NCBI GenBank assembly: GCA_003996215.1
Contig: QJPP01001712.1
Span: 1-64,000, forward strand
Direction of reading: 5' to 3'
Origin: Jaltomata sinuosa
Lineage: Eukaryota; Streptophyta; Magnoliopsida; Solanales; Solanaceae
DNA: 64,000 nucleotides
The position numbers and the translations under genes were made by a program. Below the pieces are notes generated by a model. The model was not told the origin of the DNA, did no database searches, and worked only from the letters and a program-made list of their open reading frames with translations. Every line of letters starts with the position of its first letter. Position 1 is the stretch's first letter. This document shows, one piece after another, positions 22,572-34,386 of the stretch.

Positions 22572-24009
22572 CTTGGTGAAGGGGAGGTTATCTGATTCTC
22601 TCTTTTCTCCTTCTGAATCAGATTGATCCTTCAGGCGAGTAGTGATGACTTTCTCCTTTGCTTTCTAGGCTCCTCCTCATCTTAATGGAGTTTGTGGTGC
22701 CACATAGTACCTTCAGGTGAACTACATTAGTGAACCGAACAAAAAATAATAAACAAAAGAATTTAAAAAAAACTATAGTTTTTCAGCCTCCCACGAGCGT
22801 GGGAGGTCCGACATTACGTGGGAAAGAGCGTCGAGATGAGACAGTGGACTTTTAAGGTGAAATTTTACTTCCCACAATGGGCTGCCACGGGCATGGAAGG
22901 TCCAATGTCCCATCAGGTTTGGATGTCAGAATGGGGCAATAGCCTTTTCAGGCCTTGTTCTAATTCCTACGCCAACTCTGACGCCTGTCTGGTCTCCGAC
23001 ATCCCGTTAGGACAGCCTATGGGATCAAGACCGCACAAATTTTTCTTATGCTCCACAACCCTTCTCTCCCAAACACTTCACACACTGTATTTTGAACATG
23101 CTATACCCATCTCCCTAACAACCATCATAGAGCAACAACAGAAAATCAACAACCCTAGGTCCTAGAACACAACTACAACAACATAAACACTTTTATATCT
23201 AGGGTTCATTATACGCAATATTTCACACACATACAAACCCTATAGACATAATCACTTCAACATAATTTGGTGATCAAATTTTAAATTTTAAATTTCACTG
23301 ACTTTGTTTGTAGAACTTGTTGAACTCTTGAGTGACTTTGTGGAAAGTGTCGTGGTAGTGCCTTGTGAAGTTGAAGTTTGAGTGGAAACTTTTAAAAGGA
23401 GGAGATTTGCTTATTAATGGGGATTGTGGAAGGGAGAAGATCATGGGAGTGATTAGTGGGGGAGAGACGTTAGTTGTGAAGGGAGTTTGAATCAATTTGT
23501 ACTTAATTGAATAAGGTCAAACACTTTTAAATCGTGGGTAAGGAGAAAGAGAGTCCAGGCTGAGTCGGGTCAGCTCTTTATTTTAAAATTCATTAACCCT
23601 TTGACTAAACCAAATGACAGGCAATCATGATGCTTATGGGGAACACGATGGCCTATCACAGTTGACTTACCTGGGCATTAGAGACCCATTTCCCATACCC
23701 ATCAGGGTTGCGATGACCCATCATATCGGTGTGTGGAAATAAGCCAGTGGGTTTTACCGTTAATTTGCTATTTGCACGTCCATTTCCCATGCCCATTGGG
23801 TCTTCGACGGCCCATCATGATAGGATGTGGAAATGGACAACTGAATTTTTCTTATATATTCCTTACTGTACGCCCATTTCCCACGGGGGTGGGACGTGTG
23901 ACATCCTATCAGAGGTGCCCATGGGACCTCTTTTCTGCAAATTTTGCTTTACTCAGTTTCACCAACTCCTACACACTCAAACAAACATTAGTTCATGGGT
24001 TGCCTCCCA
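22572..24009 (-). other. Athila-2 spacer between integrase and env-like region
   Basis: No gene is seen. 23060-24075 is homologous to 2160-3290 of Athila-1. It contains many CATGGGC/CCCACGGG-like motifs (22790-22930, 23630-23930) and one copy of the 86-bp unit at about 23995. Open frames here (22818-23165, 23729-24118) follow the repeat motifs and lack domains. Confidence 0.6.
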
Positions 24010-25226
24010 AGCAATGCCTGATTTAATGTCGCGGCACGACGCAGGTCACTTGGTTAATCAGACTTCACCAAGTTCCCAAGCTTCACCCAACTTTATCTCT
24101 TCAGTATTTCCCAAATAGGCTTTGACACGCTGACCATTGGCTTTGAACCGCTTGCCATCACGGTTCTCAAGATCTATAGAACCATATTGGGATACTTACA
24201 CCACTCGAAATGGCCCCATCCGTTAAGACTTTAGCTTGCCTTAAAATAAGTGGAGTTTTGAATTGTAGAGCAGAACCAGATCGCCCAGCTAAAAATATCT
24301 CTTCTCAATCTTCTGGTCATGGTACATCTTCATGTTCTCTTTATATATAGGGCTGAACTTTCATACTCATTAAGACAAAACTCATCAAGTTCATTCAACT
24401 GACCAAGTTGTTGATAGGATGTGGCACACCAGTCCAAATTTAGCTTTTTAAGCACCCACATGGCCTTATGCTTAAGCTCTACCGTAAGATGGAATGACTT
24501 ACCAAATACAAGCTTATAGGGTGACATACCAATGGGAGTCTTATAGGCTATTCGATATGCCCATAGGGCATCATCAAGCTTCCTAGACCAATTTGTTCTA
24601 TGCATATTCACTGTCTTCGCAAAGATTGACTTTATCTCTCAATTTGAGACCACTACTTTCCCACTCGTCTGTGGATGGTAAGGTGTGGCCATACTATGTC
24701 TCACCCTATATTTCTCAAGTAAAGCCCAAAACAGCTTACTACAAAAATGAGACCCTCCATCATTGATAATCGTTCGCGGTGTGCCAAATCTGGAGAAGAT
24801 ATTTTGCCTCAAGAATGTTGTGCCACTCTTGCCTTAATTGTTGGGAAGTGCTACCGCCTCCACCTATTTTGACACATAGTCAACAGTAACCAATATATAC
24901 CTCATACCATTCGGCATCACAAAAGGACCCATGAAATCTATTCCCCATACATCAAATAATTCAATCATAAGGATAGGAGTGAGAGGAAGCTCATGCTTCC
25001 TTGATATACCCCTTTCCCTTTGGAATCGATTACAGGCCCTTGTGTACTCATGAGAATCCTTGTGGAGGGTAGGCCAACAGTAGTTGCATTGCAAAATCTT
25101 GTGGGTAGTTCGGGTGCCACCAGGATGTCCCTCTACAGGAGAGGAAAGGCATGCCTCAAGTATATCTTCCATCTCTGTTTCAGCTATGCATCTACGAATC
25201 ATGGTGTCACCACATACCCGTAACAA
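24010..25226 (-). pseudogene. Athila-2 integrase (decayed)
   Basis: The minus-strand frame 24864-25226 begins MLRVCGDTMIRRCI and carries the zinc-binding part HPGGTRTTHKILQCNYCWP, then ACNRFQRERG, where the second cysteine of CX2C is phenylalanine. The core follows: FDVWGIDFMGPFVMPNGMRY with the first catalytic aspartate, VTVDYVSK. The second aspartate block (NDGGSHF) is near 24760, and the C-terminal part ALWAYRIAYKTPIGMSPYKL with FGKSFHLTVELKHKAMWVLK is in 24330-24611. It ends in the AWEATHE tail near 24010. Stops at about 24855 and 24640 break it. It joins ends of element DNA to target DNA in active relatives. Confidence 0.85.
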
Positions 25227-25229
25227 ATA

Positions 25230-25990
25230 AGGCTCTTCCCAAAAAACTTTTTCACGTCAAACATGAACTTCCTTCACTGCTGGACTGTCAGGTCTGGATG
25301 AACTATATCATTTGCTAAGTAATTAGAAATGTCTGCATACCATGGGATCAAATCCTGACAAGCAGCCAATACTTTTTCATCCGGGAAAGCATCATCAATC
25401 TCAAGCTCATCCTTCAGCTGCAACATAGCCTCATCTTCAAGTCTATACAAGTGATCATCCACCTGATTTTTGGTACCTTTTCAATCCTTGACTTCAAAGT
25501 TAAATTCTTGCAGTAGCAGCAGCATCTAACGAATCAATCTAGGCTTTGCATCCTTTTTCAACATAGGATACTTGAGAGTTGCATGGTCTATGTGCACGAT
25601 CACCTTGGTGCAAAGCAAATAAGATCTGAACTTCTTAAATGCAAACACCACAGCTAGAAGTTCCTGCTCTGTCACAGTATAGTTCTTCTAGGCAGGATTC
25701 AAAGCTTTGCTAGCATAGTTAATTGGGTAGAGGATCTTCTCTCATCTTTGGCATAGGAATGCTTCCAGCGCTACTCCACTAGCATCACACATCACTTCAA
25801 ATGAATCAGACTAGTCAGGGGAAACAATAATGGGGGATGAGATCAACTGTAACTTTAGACACTCGAATGCCATCAAACACGCCTCATCAAACACAAACTT
25901 CACATCATTCTCTAACAGTTTATAAGGGATGTGCAATTTTCGAGAAGTTCTTTATGAACCTGCGATAGTACCCAGCATGCCCTAAGATAT
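25230..25990 (-). pseudogene. Athila-2 RNase H (decayed)
   Basis: Minus-strand blocks in order: EVMCDASGVALEA (about 25790), YASKALNPA, YTVTEQELLAVVFAFKKFRS (about 25650), VIVHIDHATLKYPM, KKDAKPRLIR and NQVDDHLYRLEDEAM (25440-25462). The D, E, D, D positions of RNase H can all be located, though several stops occur between them. The frame 25274-25462 is the open end that leads into the integrase linker. Confidence 0.82.
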
Positions 25991-26780
25991 TTCAAATACC
26001 CTTCACTAAGATTAGAGGAGGCAATTTTTCAATCACCTCAATCTTGGACTTTTCATCCTCAATACCCTTTTTAAAAACCGATGACCCAACACAATGCCTT
26101 CTTTGACCATAAAATGGCACTTCTCCCATTTCAGTACCAAGTTGCACTCTTCTCATCTTTGTAGCACACAACTTAGATGGGATAAACAATCTTCAAATGA
26201 ATCACCTACAATAGAGAAGTCTTCCATGAATACTTCAATAGTGTCTTTAACCATGTCAGAGAATATTGACATCATACATCTCTGAAAGGCTGCTGGTGCA
26301 TTACATATTTTGAATGGCATCCTCTTGAACGTGAATGTCCTATATGGATAAGTGACAGTGGTCTTCTCTTGGTCCTTGGGAGCAATCAAAATCTGATTAT
26401 ATCCTAAGTAACCATCAAGAAAACAATATCATCCTCTACCAGTAAGACGGTCTAACATCTTATCCATGAATGGCATCGAAAAATGATCCTTCTCAATCCA
26501 TGCATTCAGTTTTCTGTAATCCATGCAAACATGACAACTTGTAATTGGCTCATCATAATTAGCTCATTTTGGGCACTAGGAACCACAGTGATCCCACTTT
26601 TCTTTGGAACACACTGAACTGGACTCACCCACTTACTGTCTGTAATCGAATATACCAGGCCTGCATCCAACCACTTGATAATCTTCTTTTTGACAACCTC
26701 TTGCATAGGCTGATTCAACCTACACTGATGCTTCATACTTGGGATGGAATTTGGCTCAAGTTGAATTTTATGCGTGCATA
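25990..26780 (-). pseudogene. Athila-2 reverse transcriptase (decayed)
   Basis: It begins with MKHQCRLNQPMQEVVKKKII and KWLDAGLVYSITDSKWVSPV (26506-26736), the RT fingers. The frame 26153-26389 follows: TFTFKRMPFKICNAPAAFQR, then the catalytic box read as FMEDFSIVG, so the first aspartate of the DD pair is glutamate (26222-26224). LVLKWEKCHFMVKEGIVLGH follows near 26110. About 100 bp between the two frames is broken by stops. Same domain order as at 5060-5960. Confidence 0.85.
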
Positions 26781-26814
26781 TACCTGGTGGAATGCCAATG
26801 ATATATGTAATAGA

Positions 26815-27165
26815 TCAACCAATGGCCCTATTGAACTTCTTCAATATGGACCAAAGAGCCTCAACTTGCCCATTACCTAAATCAGCAGCAATAATCACAG
26901 GTAAAGTATTGTTGGCTCCCAAGAAAATATATAACAGGTGTGATGGAAGTGCTTTGAGCTCTAAGGTTGGAGGCTCGTCAATAGATGGTCTGGCCGATAG
27001 AGTTACTCTATTCTTTAAGTCAAGATTTTTTGGAGAATAAAAGTAAGACCCCATACCAGCAAGTGCTTCCACTATTTTAGCATATTCATCGATGTCATCC
27101 CCATCAAAGTTCATGATCATGGCTGCAAGTGCTTCAACACCTAGTCTCTTCTCAACAGGGACCAA
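26815..27165 (-). pseudogene. Athila-2 protease-RT linker
   Basis: An open minus-strand frame of 116 codons with LELKALPSHLLYIFLGANN and LPVIIAADL, which is the conserved block just before the RT in Athila and related pol proteins. No catalytic motif is expected. It follows the protease frame after a stop at about 27166. Confidence 0.75.
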
Positions 27166-27168
27166 TAA

Positions 27169-27873
27169 TTATTCGTCATCTACAATGTCAATCACTGAGA
27201 CCACCTGGATATCATCATGGTGCTTCGTTGATTGGCACAGGCTGAAAGTCACTTCCTCATCATTCAGTCTGAACTTTATCTGCCCTGTCTCTAAGTCAAC
27301 TAAAGCACATCCTGTGGTAAGGAATGGTTGCCCTAAGATGATGGGGACCTCAAAATCTATCTCACAGTCCAGAATCATAAAGTCCACTGGAAATATAAAG
27401 GACTCCACTTTTACAAGCACATCATACAGAATACATATTGGCCTCTTTATAGTGCAATCTGTCATCAATAGCCGCATTATCATCGGTGTTGGGGCTCCAA
27501 AGCCCAATTGTCTGAACACTGTCAAAGGCATCAGATTGATGCTTGCACCCAAATCACATAATGCCTTGGAAAAATAAAATGTCCCAATAGTGCAAGGAAT
27601 AGTGAAAGCTCCAGGATCTTCTATTTTTTGCACAAGAGAACGGGAAGCTATTGCACTACAATGGTGCAAATTATCTGCAGACTTAAAATGGATAGTTATT
27701 TTCTTGGTCACTAAGTCCTTCATGAACTTTGCATATCCAGGAATTAGTTCAAGTTCTTCAACCAAAGGGATGTTGACTGAAAGTTGCTTCAGCATAGAGA
27801 TAAACTTCTGATACTTACCTTCTTTGGCCTTCTTGGCTAGTCTCTGTGGGAAAGGTACCGGAGGTCTAGGCAT
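27169..27873 (-). pseudogene. Athila-2 protease (longest surviving frame)
   Basis: A 234-codon open minus-strand frame, the best preserved piece of either Athila pol. It starts MPRPPVPFPQRLAKKAKEGK, a typical segment just before the protease, and contains DPGAFTIPCTIGTFYFSKAL then CDLGASINLMPLTVFRQLG with the DLGAS active site intact, followed by a VPIILGQPFLTTG block of the C-terminal half. It ends in acidic residues. This enzyme would process the polyprotein. It is only one domain cut from a longer polyprotein, so I treat it as part of a pseudogene even though the frame is open. Confidence 0.88.
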
Positions 27874-27957
27874 AGATTTGAAAACTTTAGAAACCTTATC
27901 TTCCTTACCTTTAGTAGCAACTGGATCCTTTACCCTTCGACTCTCATCATCAACCTT

Positions 27958-29766
27958 TTATTTAGACTTATCTACCATGTCAGCTCTATCTATCTCAGGC
28001 TCAGCCAGTTCCTCAGCAACTATAGGGATAAGAGGGTCAATAGTCTTCTTTCTGATTTGAGTAGTCACCACCATGCAATGTCTATCATTCTTTGGATTTT
28101 GAATGGTATCGCTTGAAAGAGTACCCTTTTGATGCTGGTTTAGCGCTATGGATATTTTCCCCAATTTCATCTTAATTTGCTTAATGGCGATGGCATGTGA
28201 CTCTACTTTTTGATTCATGCCTAATATGTCAGCACACATCTCCTTCAGGTTTCCATCAGTTGACTCAACCTTTTGCAATACCTTAGCTATAATCTCTTTA
28301 ATGGTTGGCTGCTTGAGTCCTGCTTCACAGTTACCAGGACGGTTATATAGGCCAATTATATCATTCTTGTAGTCATCCCTCTTGTTCTAGTCACAATCTC
28401 TATCTCTACCCCTGCTCTTGTCTCTATAGCCAGACCGATTAAAGTTGTTATCTTTATCTCTCTTATTGTCTTTATCTCTGTTCTGACCTTGATTTCCTTG
28501 GCCATTGGCCCATAAACCCATCACTTGATCATTCAGATAGTTATCTTCTTCATCAGATTCAGTCCTATCCTGTCTTGGTGCTTTATATTATGACCCTACA
28601 ACATTCACCTTTTCTGCTCTATTACTTAGGATTTGCTTTGAATTCAGATCCACACTTGTCTTTAATCCTGCGATCTCCTATCTAAGTTCCTGCAAGTCCT
28701 GTTGGTCTAAGGATTTCCCAACAGCATAAGTCCCTACTGCACTCTTAAAATCTCTCGTATGCCAGGCCCTATTTATTTTGGTAACTCTATCAAGCATCTT
28801 AGAAGCTTTTATGAAAGTATTATCCATGAATGTTCCCCTAGTGATTGTATCAGCGACCGTCTTAGTGTTTGCATTCAGTACCCTATAAAAAATCTCCGTC
28901 AAATGATCTGGAGGGATTCTGTGATTTGGAACCTATTTTAGCTTCTTATTTAACCTAATCTATGTCTTATATAGTGCCTCGGTGTTCAACTGCTTGAACT
29001 TATAGCTCTCCTGCTTGAGATGCAACATCCTTGATGGAGGGAAAAACCTTTCTGCAAATTGACTCTTCATCTCCCTCCATGTAAATATTGAAGCATCAGG
29101 AAGCTCAGTGAGATAAAGTGTTGCTTCTCTAGTTAAAGAAAATGGAAAGAGCCACAACCTAATAGCATCTTGTTCTACCCCTGGAAGGTTGTAAGCCTTG
29201 CAGATCCCCACAAAATTCACCAAGTGCAAATTTGCATCATTGGGCTTGCCAACAAATAATCCCTTCAGGTTCAGTAGTTGGATCATAGTGCTAGTAATGT
29301 CAAACTTTATACAGTCTGGCAGTGGTGGCAATACTATGGGGCATGTTATCTTTGCATCATTGACATCATCATTATCAAGATTGTAATGAGGGACGTGTCA
29401 GGGTTATTGAATCTGGCAGCCTCTATTCCCTCTCAGTGCAATCAGATCTTGAGGTATATTTCACCGTGCTACCTCGTCTCTTGCAGCTTGAGCATTCAGT
29501 GTGGCTTGATGAGCAGCTTCTTGCCTTTCTTGTCTTGCATGTTCAACTGCAGCATTTTGATTTTCTAGGTCTGTGGTAGCCTAAGCATCTTGCGTGATTA
29601 AGGAAGCTTCATTTGCCTGCTACTTTTGTTTCTCCTTGGCCAACATCCAAGTTGTGGCTTGTTCTTGTGTTTCGAAGACCTCTTCCTTGAACATATTTCT
29701 CAGAGTTTGTTGGAGTTTGAGATCAAATGGAATCATGGAATTGCCTTGACTCCTCGCACTGGGCAT
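27958..29766 (-). pseudogene. Athila-2 gag (decayed)
   Basis: The probable N-terminus is MPSARSQGNSMIPFDLKLQQ at about 29766, followed by a glutamine/alanine-rich helical stretch with stops (29400-29640). The central capsid part is open at 28960-29331: CIKFDITSTMIQLLNLKGLF, NFVGICKAYNLPGVEQDAIR, RFFPPSRMLHLKQESYKFKQ. Next is 28678-28902 (EIFYRVLNANTKTVADTITR), then a basic RDK-rich stretch and a helical piece at 27958-28278. Gag would coat the element RNA. At least three frame breaks are present. Confidence 0.85.
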
Positions 29767-29867
29767 GCACAAGTGTGCAACCTGTAGAACAGAACTAAAC
29801 AATAAAAAAAAGTAAAATCAGGACTAATAGTGAAATAAAAACAATCTCTCTTAATCTTAAATCATAT

Positions 29868-29885
29868 TCCCTGGCAACGGCGCCA
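29868..29885 (-). other. Athila-2 primer-binding site, tRNA-Asp type
   Basis: On the minus strand TGGCGCCGTTGCCAGGGA starts five bases after the LTR end. This fits the 3' end of plant tRNA-Asp with at most a base or two of mismatch, the primer usually used by Athila. It fixes the element orientation as minus. Confidence 0.88.
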
Positions 29886-29890
29886 AAATT

Positions 29891-31443
29891 TGATATGCCC
29901 AAATTACACCTCCAAAAGAAGTATAAAGAGGTCGATGTTCAAATATAGAACCCAACGATGGTTGGGGTCGGTCCCACAGGGAATATGGTAGGACTAGGTT
30001 CAACTATGCTTATTCGCACTAGACTAAAGGGGTTTTTTAAAGTAACAAGTAATGTTTGTAATTAAGATTCGAACAAGTAACAATCTTCAAGTATTGTAAT
30101 CAATGAGAGAAGTGACTCGGGTAGTGTTCCCCATGAGTTCATAACGCAGTCAGGCGTTGTATCAATAATTTAGTCTAGTGTTATGCATGTAAGATCAGTA
30201 AGTTGTGTTCTCCTAAGCGGATGGTTACCAAAATAAAAGAATGTCACTACACAACTTGGTCAGTCTACGGGTTTTTGCATTTCTAACCCTTATCAGTGAT
30301 CCCAAATTAGCTTTCCCTGGGCAAGTTCAAGCTAATTAGGTGAGGGTTGGTAGCCTCAAATCTCCATTGTATAATCCACTTTCCCATTTTTACCCCTTTG
30401 GTTAAGCAAGTAGAAATAAGGCGAGTTCTAACATTTGCAACCATTAAAAAGCAATCATAACAAGAAGAAGAAGAATACATGCATGAACACCTTCCTAGGA
30501 TTACTAAGTACTTTGCCTACTTTGTTAATCCTTCATAGTTCCCACAACCCTAGTTATGGATTTAGCTACTCATAGTTGCAATAGAACAATCAGATTTAGA
30601 TGAATAGATCATGATTATAGCTTACAATGACAAGTAAAGAAACCTAGAATCTTGAATTCTCAAGAGCACTTCAATAATCAAGAACAATAATCGAATTCTC
30701 AAAAGTATGGAATAATATTCTTAATAGTATGTTATGATGTCTCAAAGTTACATAATAAATGCGTAACTAATAAAATAAAACCCTAGGGAAGGTATTTATA
30801 GACAACAAAGACCAAATTCTAACTGAACTAGGAGAGCTGTAATGTGGCATTTATGACGGGAAGCCCTCACGGGCCATCGTGGGTGCCACGGGAATCGTGG
30901 TTTGCCCATTGGGTCTTCTATCCTTGGTGAAATATAGTTTTACCTTATTTCCATGGGCTAGGTTGATGGGCCATCGTGCTTGCCACGGGTGTCGTGGGTA
31001 ACCCATCGGCCAATTTATATGAAGTCCCAACAGCTCTGGTTCATTTTGATGGGCGTGTGTGACATCCCATTGCAGCTCTCACGAGCATCATGGCTGGGCG
31101 TCTAAGCTTAAGCTTTAGTCATGGCTTCTTTGGTCTATTTCCACGGGCAAGTGTGATGGCCCGTGGTGACTCCGACGCCCATCCTAGTAAGTCATGGGAT
31201 GGGTTTTTGCCTTTAACTCTCACTTCTTCATTCTGACATTTCTTTCCATGGGCCATGGTGGATCCCACACCCGTGGGGCATGACTTTTAGCCCAGAAATA
31301 GCAGTTTTTCTTATCTTTATGTCTTTTCAATACTTTTCCCTGCACATGTAGCAAACAAGTATCATATCTAACAAACCACACTTAAGAACTCCTAAAATAT
31401 TTGGTTTTAAGCGTAGAAAGTGACGTGAAATCCTAGCACATCA
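29891..31443 (-). repeat. Athila-2 5' LTR (right)
   Basis: 1553 bp with TGATATGCCC...TAGCACATCA ends and a minus-strand TATA box at 30793-30800. The U3 (30830-31300) carries the same CATCGTGG/CATGGGC-like repeats as the left LTR. Target duplication TTCTC follows at 31444-31448. Confidence 0.93.
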
Positions 31444-31805
31444 TTCTCCCATACTCTTTAACTTTAATGCAATGTTGCTCCAACAATGTTGCTGAATATC
31501 AAGCATTAATACTTGGACTTAAAATGGTTGTCGAAATGAAGCAACTAAAATTGCAAGTCTTTGGTGACGCTCAGCTGGTGATCAATCAACTCTTGGGAAG
31601 TTATGAGGTAATGAAACCCCAGCTACGCCCATATTATGGTTTTGCTCAGAAGCTAATAGGATGGCTTGGAGATGTGAGCCTCCAACATGTACTGAGGAAG
31701 AAAACCCCAGGAAGCCAATGTGTTGGCTACTCTAGCTTCAACTCTAACTCTTTCAGATCAGATATAAGTTACTACCTGCAAAAAATAGGTAGTACGACTG
31801 CGAAA
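31444..31805 (+). pseudogene. Tat aRNH domain, continuation after Athila-2
   Basis: This is the second RNase H-like domain of the Tat polyprotein, resuming after the insertion. The frame 31467-31808 reads QCCSNNVAEYQALILGLKMV, LQVFGDAQLVINQLLGSYEV and RPYYGFAQKLIGWLGDVSLQ, the usual E- and D-containing blocks of this domain. It then loses frame near 31700. Together with 16985-17092 it forms one domain split by a 14.3-kb insertion. Presence of this extra domain is the main reason for the Tat call. Confidence 0.88.
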
Positions 31806-33116
31806 TAAGGTTGAACATGCAGAAAATGAGCTTGAGAATCTCGTTGCAATTTCTGAAGCTGCGAAAGAAGATTGACGACAACTTGTCATTGACTACTTGT
31901 GTTATGGGATATTTCCAGAAAATCCAAGTAGAAGGACTGACATTTATCATGCACCTTGCTTCCTTTACTACAAGAACACATTATATAGAAGATAATTTGA
32001 GGGAGTACTCTTGTGATGTTTGGGGGAAGACAAAGCAATCTAAGATTTTGAAGAAGCACATTTGAGAGTGTGAGGATCACATCAATCTGGACCAAAGCTA
32101 CACTTTCACATAAAAAGGATGGGATATTACTAAGCAACGATGGTGAAAGATTGCTTAGATTATGCTCAGAGATGCAAAACTTGCCAGTTTCACGTGAATT
32201 TCATACATTAGCCTCTCGCAGTACTACATCCAACTATCGCATCTTGACCGTTTGATTCTTAGCATTTGGATATTGTTGGACCCCTATCAAAATCTTCTAG
32301 CGAACACTTATACATCTTGGCTGCAACAAATTAGTTCTCCAAATAGGCTGAAGTTATCGCTCTCAAAGAAGTGAAGAAGAATAATGTTGCTAACTTCATT
32401 CGAGTGAATATCATCTACTATTTTGGCATTCCTCGGTATATAATAATGGATAATGGCAAGCCATTTGATAAAAAGTTGATGAAAAAGAATTGTGATCTTT
32501 TTTATTTCAATCAGCATAAATCGTCTATGTATCATGGTGCCACCAATGTTCTAGCTGAGCATTCAATAAGACTTTGTGCAACTTGTTGAAGAAGATTATC
32601 TTCTAATCCAAACGAGATTGGCATGAACGAATAAAAGAAGCTTTGTGGGAATATAGGATGACTCACTGCACACCAACACAAGCAACCCCATACTGACTTA
32701 CTTTTTGAAATAAAACAGTCCTACGATTTAATCATCAAATACCTTCTTTAAAACTTGTTATTCAAGAAGGGCTCACCGAAGAATAAAATGCTCGACTATA
32801 TCTTGCAGAGTTAGAAGCACTTTATGAAAAGAAGCTGGAAGATCAACAAAATCTTAAATGTTATCAAGCTCGTCTATCTCATTCTTTCAAAAAAAAGGGA
32901 TCGCTTGAGGTTCTTTCAAGTTGAACATCAAGTCCTTGTAGTGAGGAGACCCATTATCACTTCCCATAAGTCTGGGGGAAAATTCACCTCAAAGTGGGAT
33001 GGACCATATGTTATTCAAGAATCATATTCAAATAGTGCTTACATGCTGGTTGATGCGGATAGCATGAGGGCCGACCCTATTAATGCCAAGTTCTTGAAGA
33101 AGTACTATTCTTGAAG
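31806..33116 (+). pseudogene. Tat integrase (decayed)
   Basis: Blocks scattered over three frames: a zinc-binding stretch near 32080-32200 ending in CSEMQNLPVSREFH (normally a CX2C pair), the catalytic core near 32265-32470 (WTPIKIF, then YYFGIPRYIIMDNGKPFDKK at 32415-32475 with the second catalytic aspartate), WEYRMTHCTPTQATPY near 32650, and a C-terminal part GGKFTSKWDGPYVIQESYSN (32968-33030) ending FLKKYYS at 33113. The last open frame is 32824-33114. Numerous stops make it inactive. The C-terminal end marks the end of Tat coding sequence. Confidence 0.82.
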
Positions 33117-33550
33117 CAAGTTGACACTTATTAAAGATCGAGCATAAACTGCATGTTACTCCTGGACCCCACGAGTATAAACAGTGAACGGCTCCCAAAA
33201 AAATTATTCACTAGGTTAAAAACCTTGCAAGAAGTGGTTTAGGCAAAAGTAAGGACACAAAAAGTCTACTATATTGAAAACCTAGCAAGACGCAGCCTAG
33301 GAAAAAGCTAGGACCAAAAAGAATCGCTTTTTCAGAACTATACTATAACTTGATCCTCTTCACCAAGTTAGGTAGGTACTTAGAATTTCATTATAGGTTC
33401 AGTCGCATGATTGCCAAAAAAATACACCACTTGATCTGTCACATGAAAGTCAAGTCTACAAGTACTCTTTTATCAAATTTTGAAGTTTCACCAAATATTG
33501 ATAGCTCGATGGGGGAAAACCTCTATAAAAAATGAGCTTCTTCAATAGGA
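33117..33550 (+). other. Tat 3' untranslated region, first part
   Basis: No gene is recognised. It begins right after the integrase stop and runs to the first tandem array. A repeated phrase ACCTAGCAAG-like (33215-33300) may be an old duplication. The frame at 33350-33535 has no domain. Confidence 0.55.
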
Positions 33551-34350
33551 TTTAAAGTCCTCAAATTCACCAAGCCAACAGGCTGAAGTCAAGATCTACC
33601 AACTCTATGAGTTGAAGTTCTCAAATTGACCAAGTCTGTGAGGAGAAGTTTTCAAATTCACCAAGTCTATAAGTTGAAGTCCTCGAATCCTTTAAGTTTG
33701 TGAGTTGAAATCTTCAAAGGTGTCAAGTTTGTAGGTTGAAGTATCAAATTTGCCAAGTCTGTGAAATGAAGTTTTCAAATTTGACAAATTCATAAGTTGA
33801 TGTCCTCAAAATGCTCCAAGCCTGTAAGTTAGAGTCTTCAAAGTTGTAAGTTCGTAGGTTGAGATCTCAAATGTATCAAGTCAGCAAGTTGAAGTCATCA
33901 AATTTGTCAGGTCTATGAGGTGAAACTTTTAAATTCGTCAAGTCTAGAAGTTTAAGTCCTCAAAACCTCTAAGTCTGAAGGTTGATGTCTTCAAATTCAA
34001 TAAACTCTATGAGGTTGAAGTCTCAAATCTACTAACTCTGCAAGTTGAAGTCCTCAAATTTAGCAACTCTACAAGATAAAGTCTCAAATCTACTATGTCT
34101 ACAAGCTGATGTCTTCAAATCCTCCAAGTCTTGAAGTTAAAGTCTCAAACCCACCATATCTGCAAGTTGAAGTCCTCAAAATCGTTGAGTGAGTCTGCGA
34201 TCGTTGAGCGAGTCTGCGATTGAAGTCTTCAAATCCTCCAAATTTTCAAGTTGAAGTTTTGAATCTACCATGTCTGTCAGTTGAATTCCTTAAAGTTGTT
34301 GAGTGTACAAGTTGAAGTCTTCAAAAGTATATCAAATACTCAAGTTATAG
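33551..34350 (+). repeat. Tandem array 1 in Tat 3' UTR: ~31-bp unit, about 25 copies
   Basis: The unit runs roughly GTTGAAGTCCTCAAATTCAC followed by CAAGTCTGTGA; consecutive units at 33610-33740 are spaced 31, 31, 31, 31 and 30 bp. Copies are diverged, with single-base indels and substitutions, but the phase holds for about 800 bp. One local duplication (GCGATCGTTGAGCGAGTCT, 34190-34220) is also seen. Tandem repeats in the 3' UTR are a known habit of Tat/Ogre elements. Confidence 0.9.
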
Positions 34351-34386
34351 CCATAAAATCTAGCAAGTTTTTAAGCCTTTGCCTTT

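Larger units (their letters stand above)
17098..31443 (-). mobile_element. Athila-2: complete Athila-type Ty3/gypsy element, 14.3 kb
   Basis: It has two LTRs (17098-18675 and 29891-31443) with TGATATGCCC...CACATCA ends, and is flanked by the exact 5-bp duplication TTCTC (17093-17097 and 31444-31448). On the minus strand come tRNA-Asp-type primer site, gag, protease, RT, RNase H, integrase, an env-like region and a polypurine tract, all in the expected Athila order. The Tat reading (LQGEVL then PYSLTL...QCCSNNVAEYQALILGL) continues across the insertion point. Coding parts have stops and lost catalytic residues, and the two LTRs differ visibly from each other, so the insertion is not recent. 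Confidence 0.95.

Noticed and set aside
27169..27873. A 234-codon open frame that could be called an intact gene
   Set aside because: It is the protease part of Athila-2 pol, with decayed gag and RT on either side; an open stretch of a broken polyprotein is not a separate gene.
33551..34350. Possible CRISPR-like array
   Set aside because: Units are directly adjacent and diverged, with no constant repeat alternating with unique spacers; this is a plant tandem repeat.
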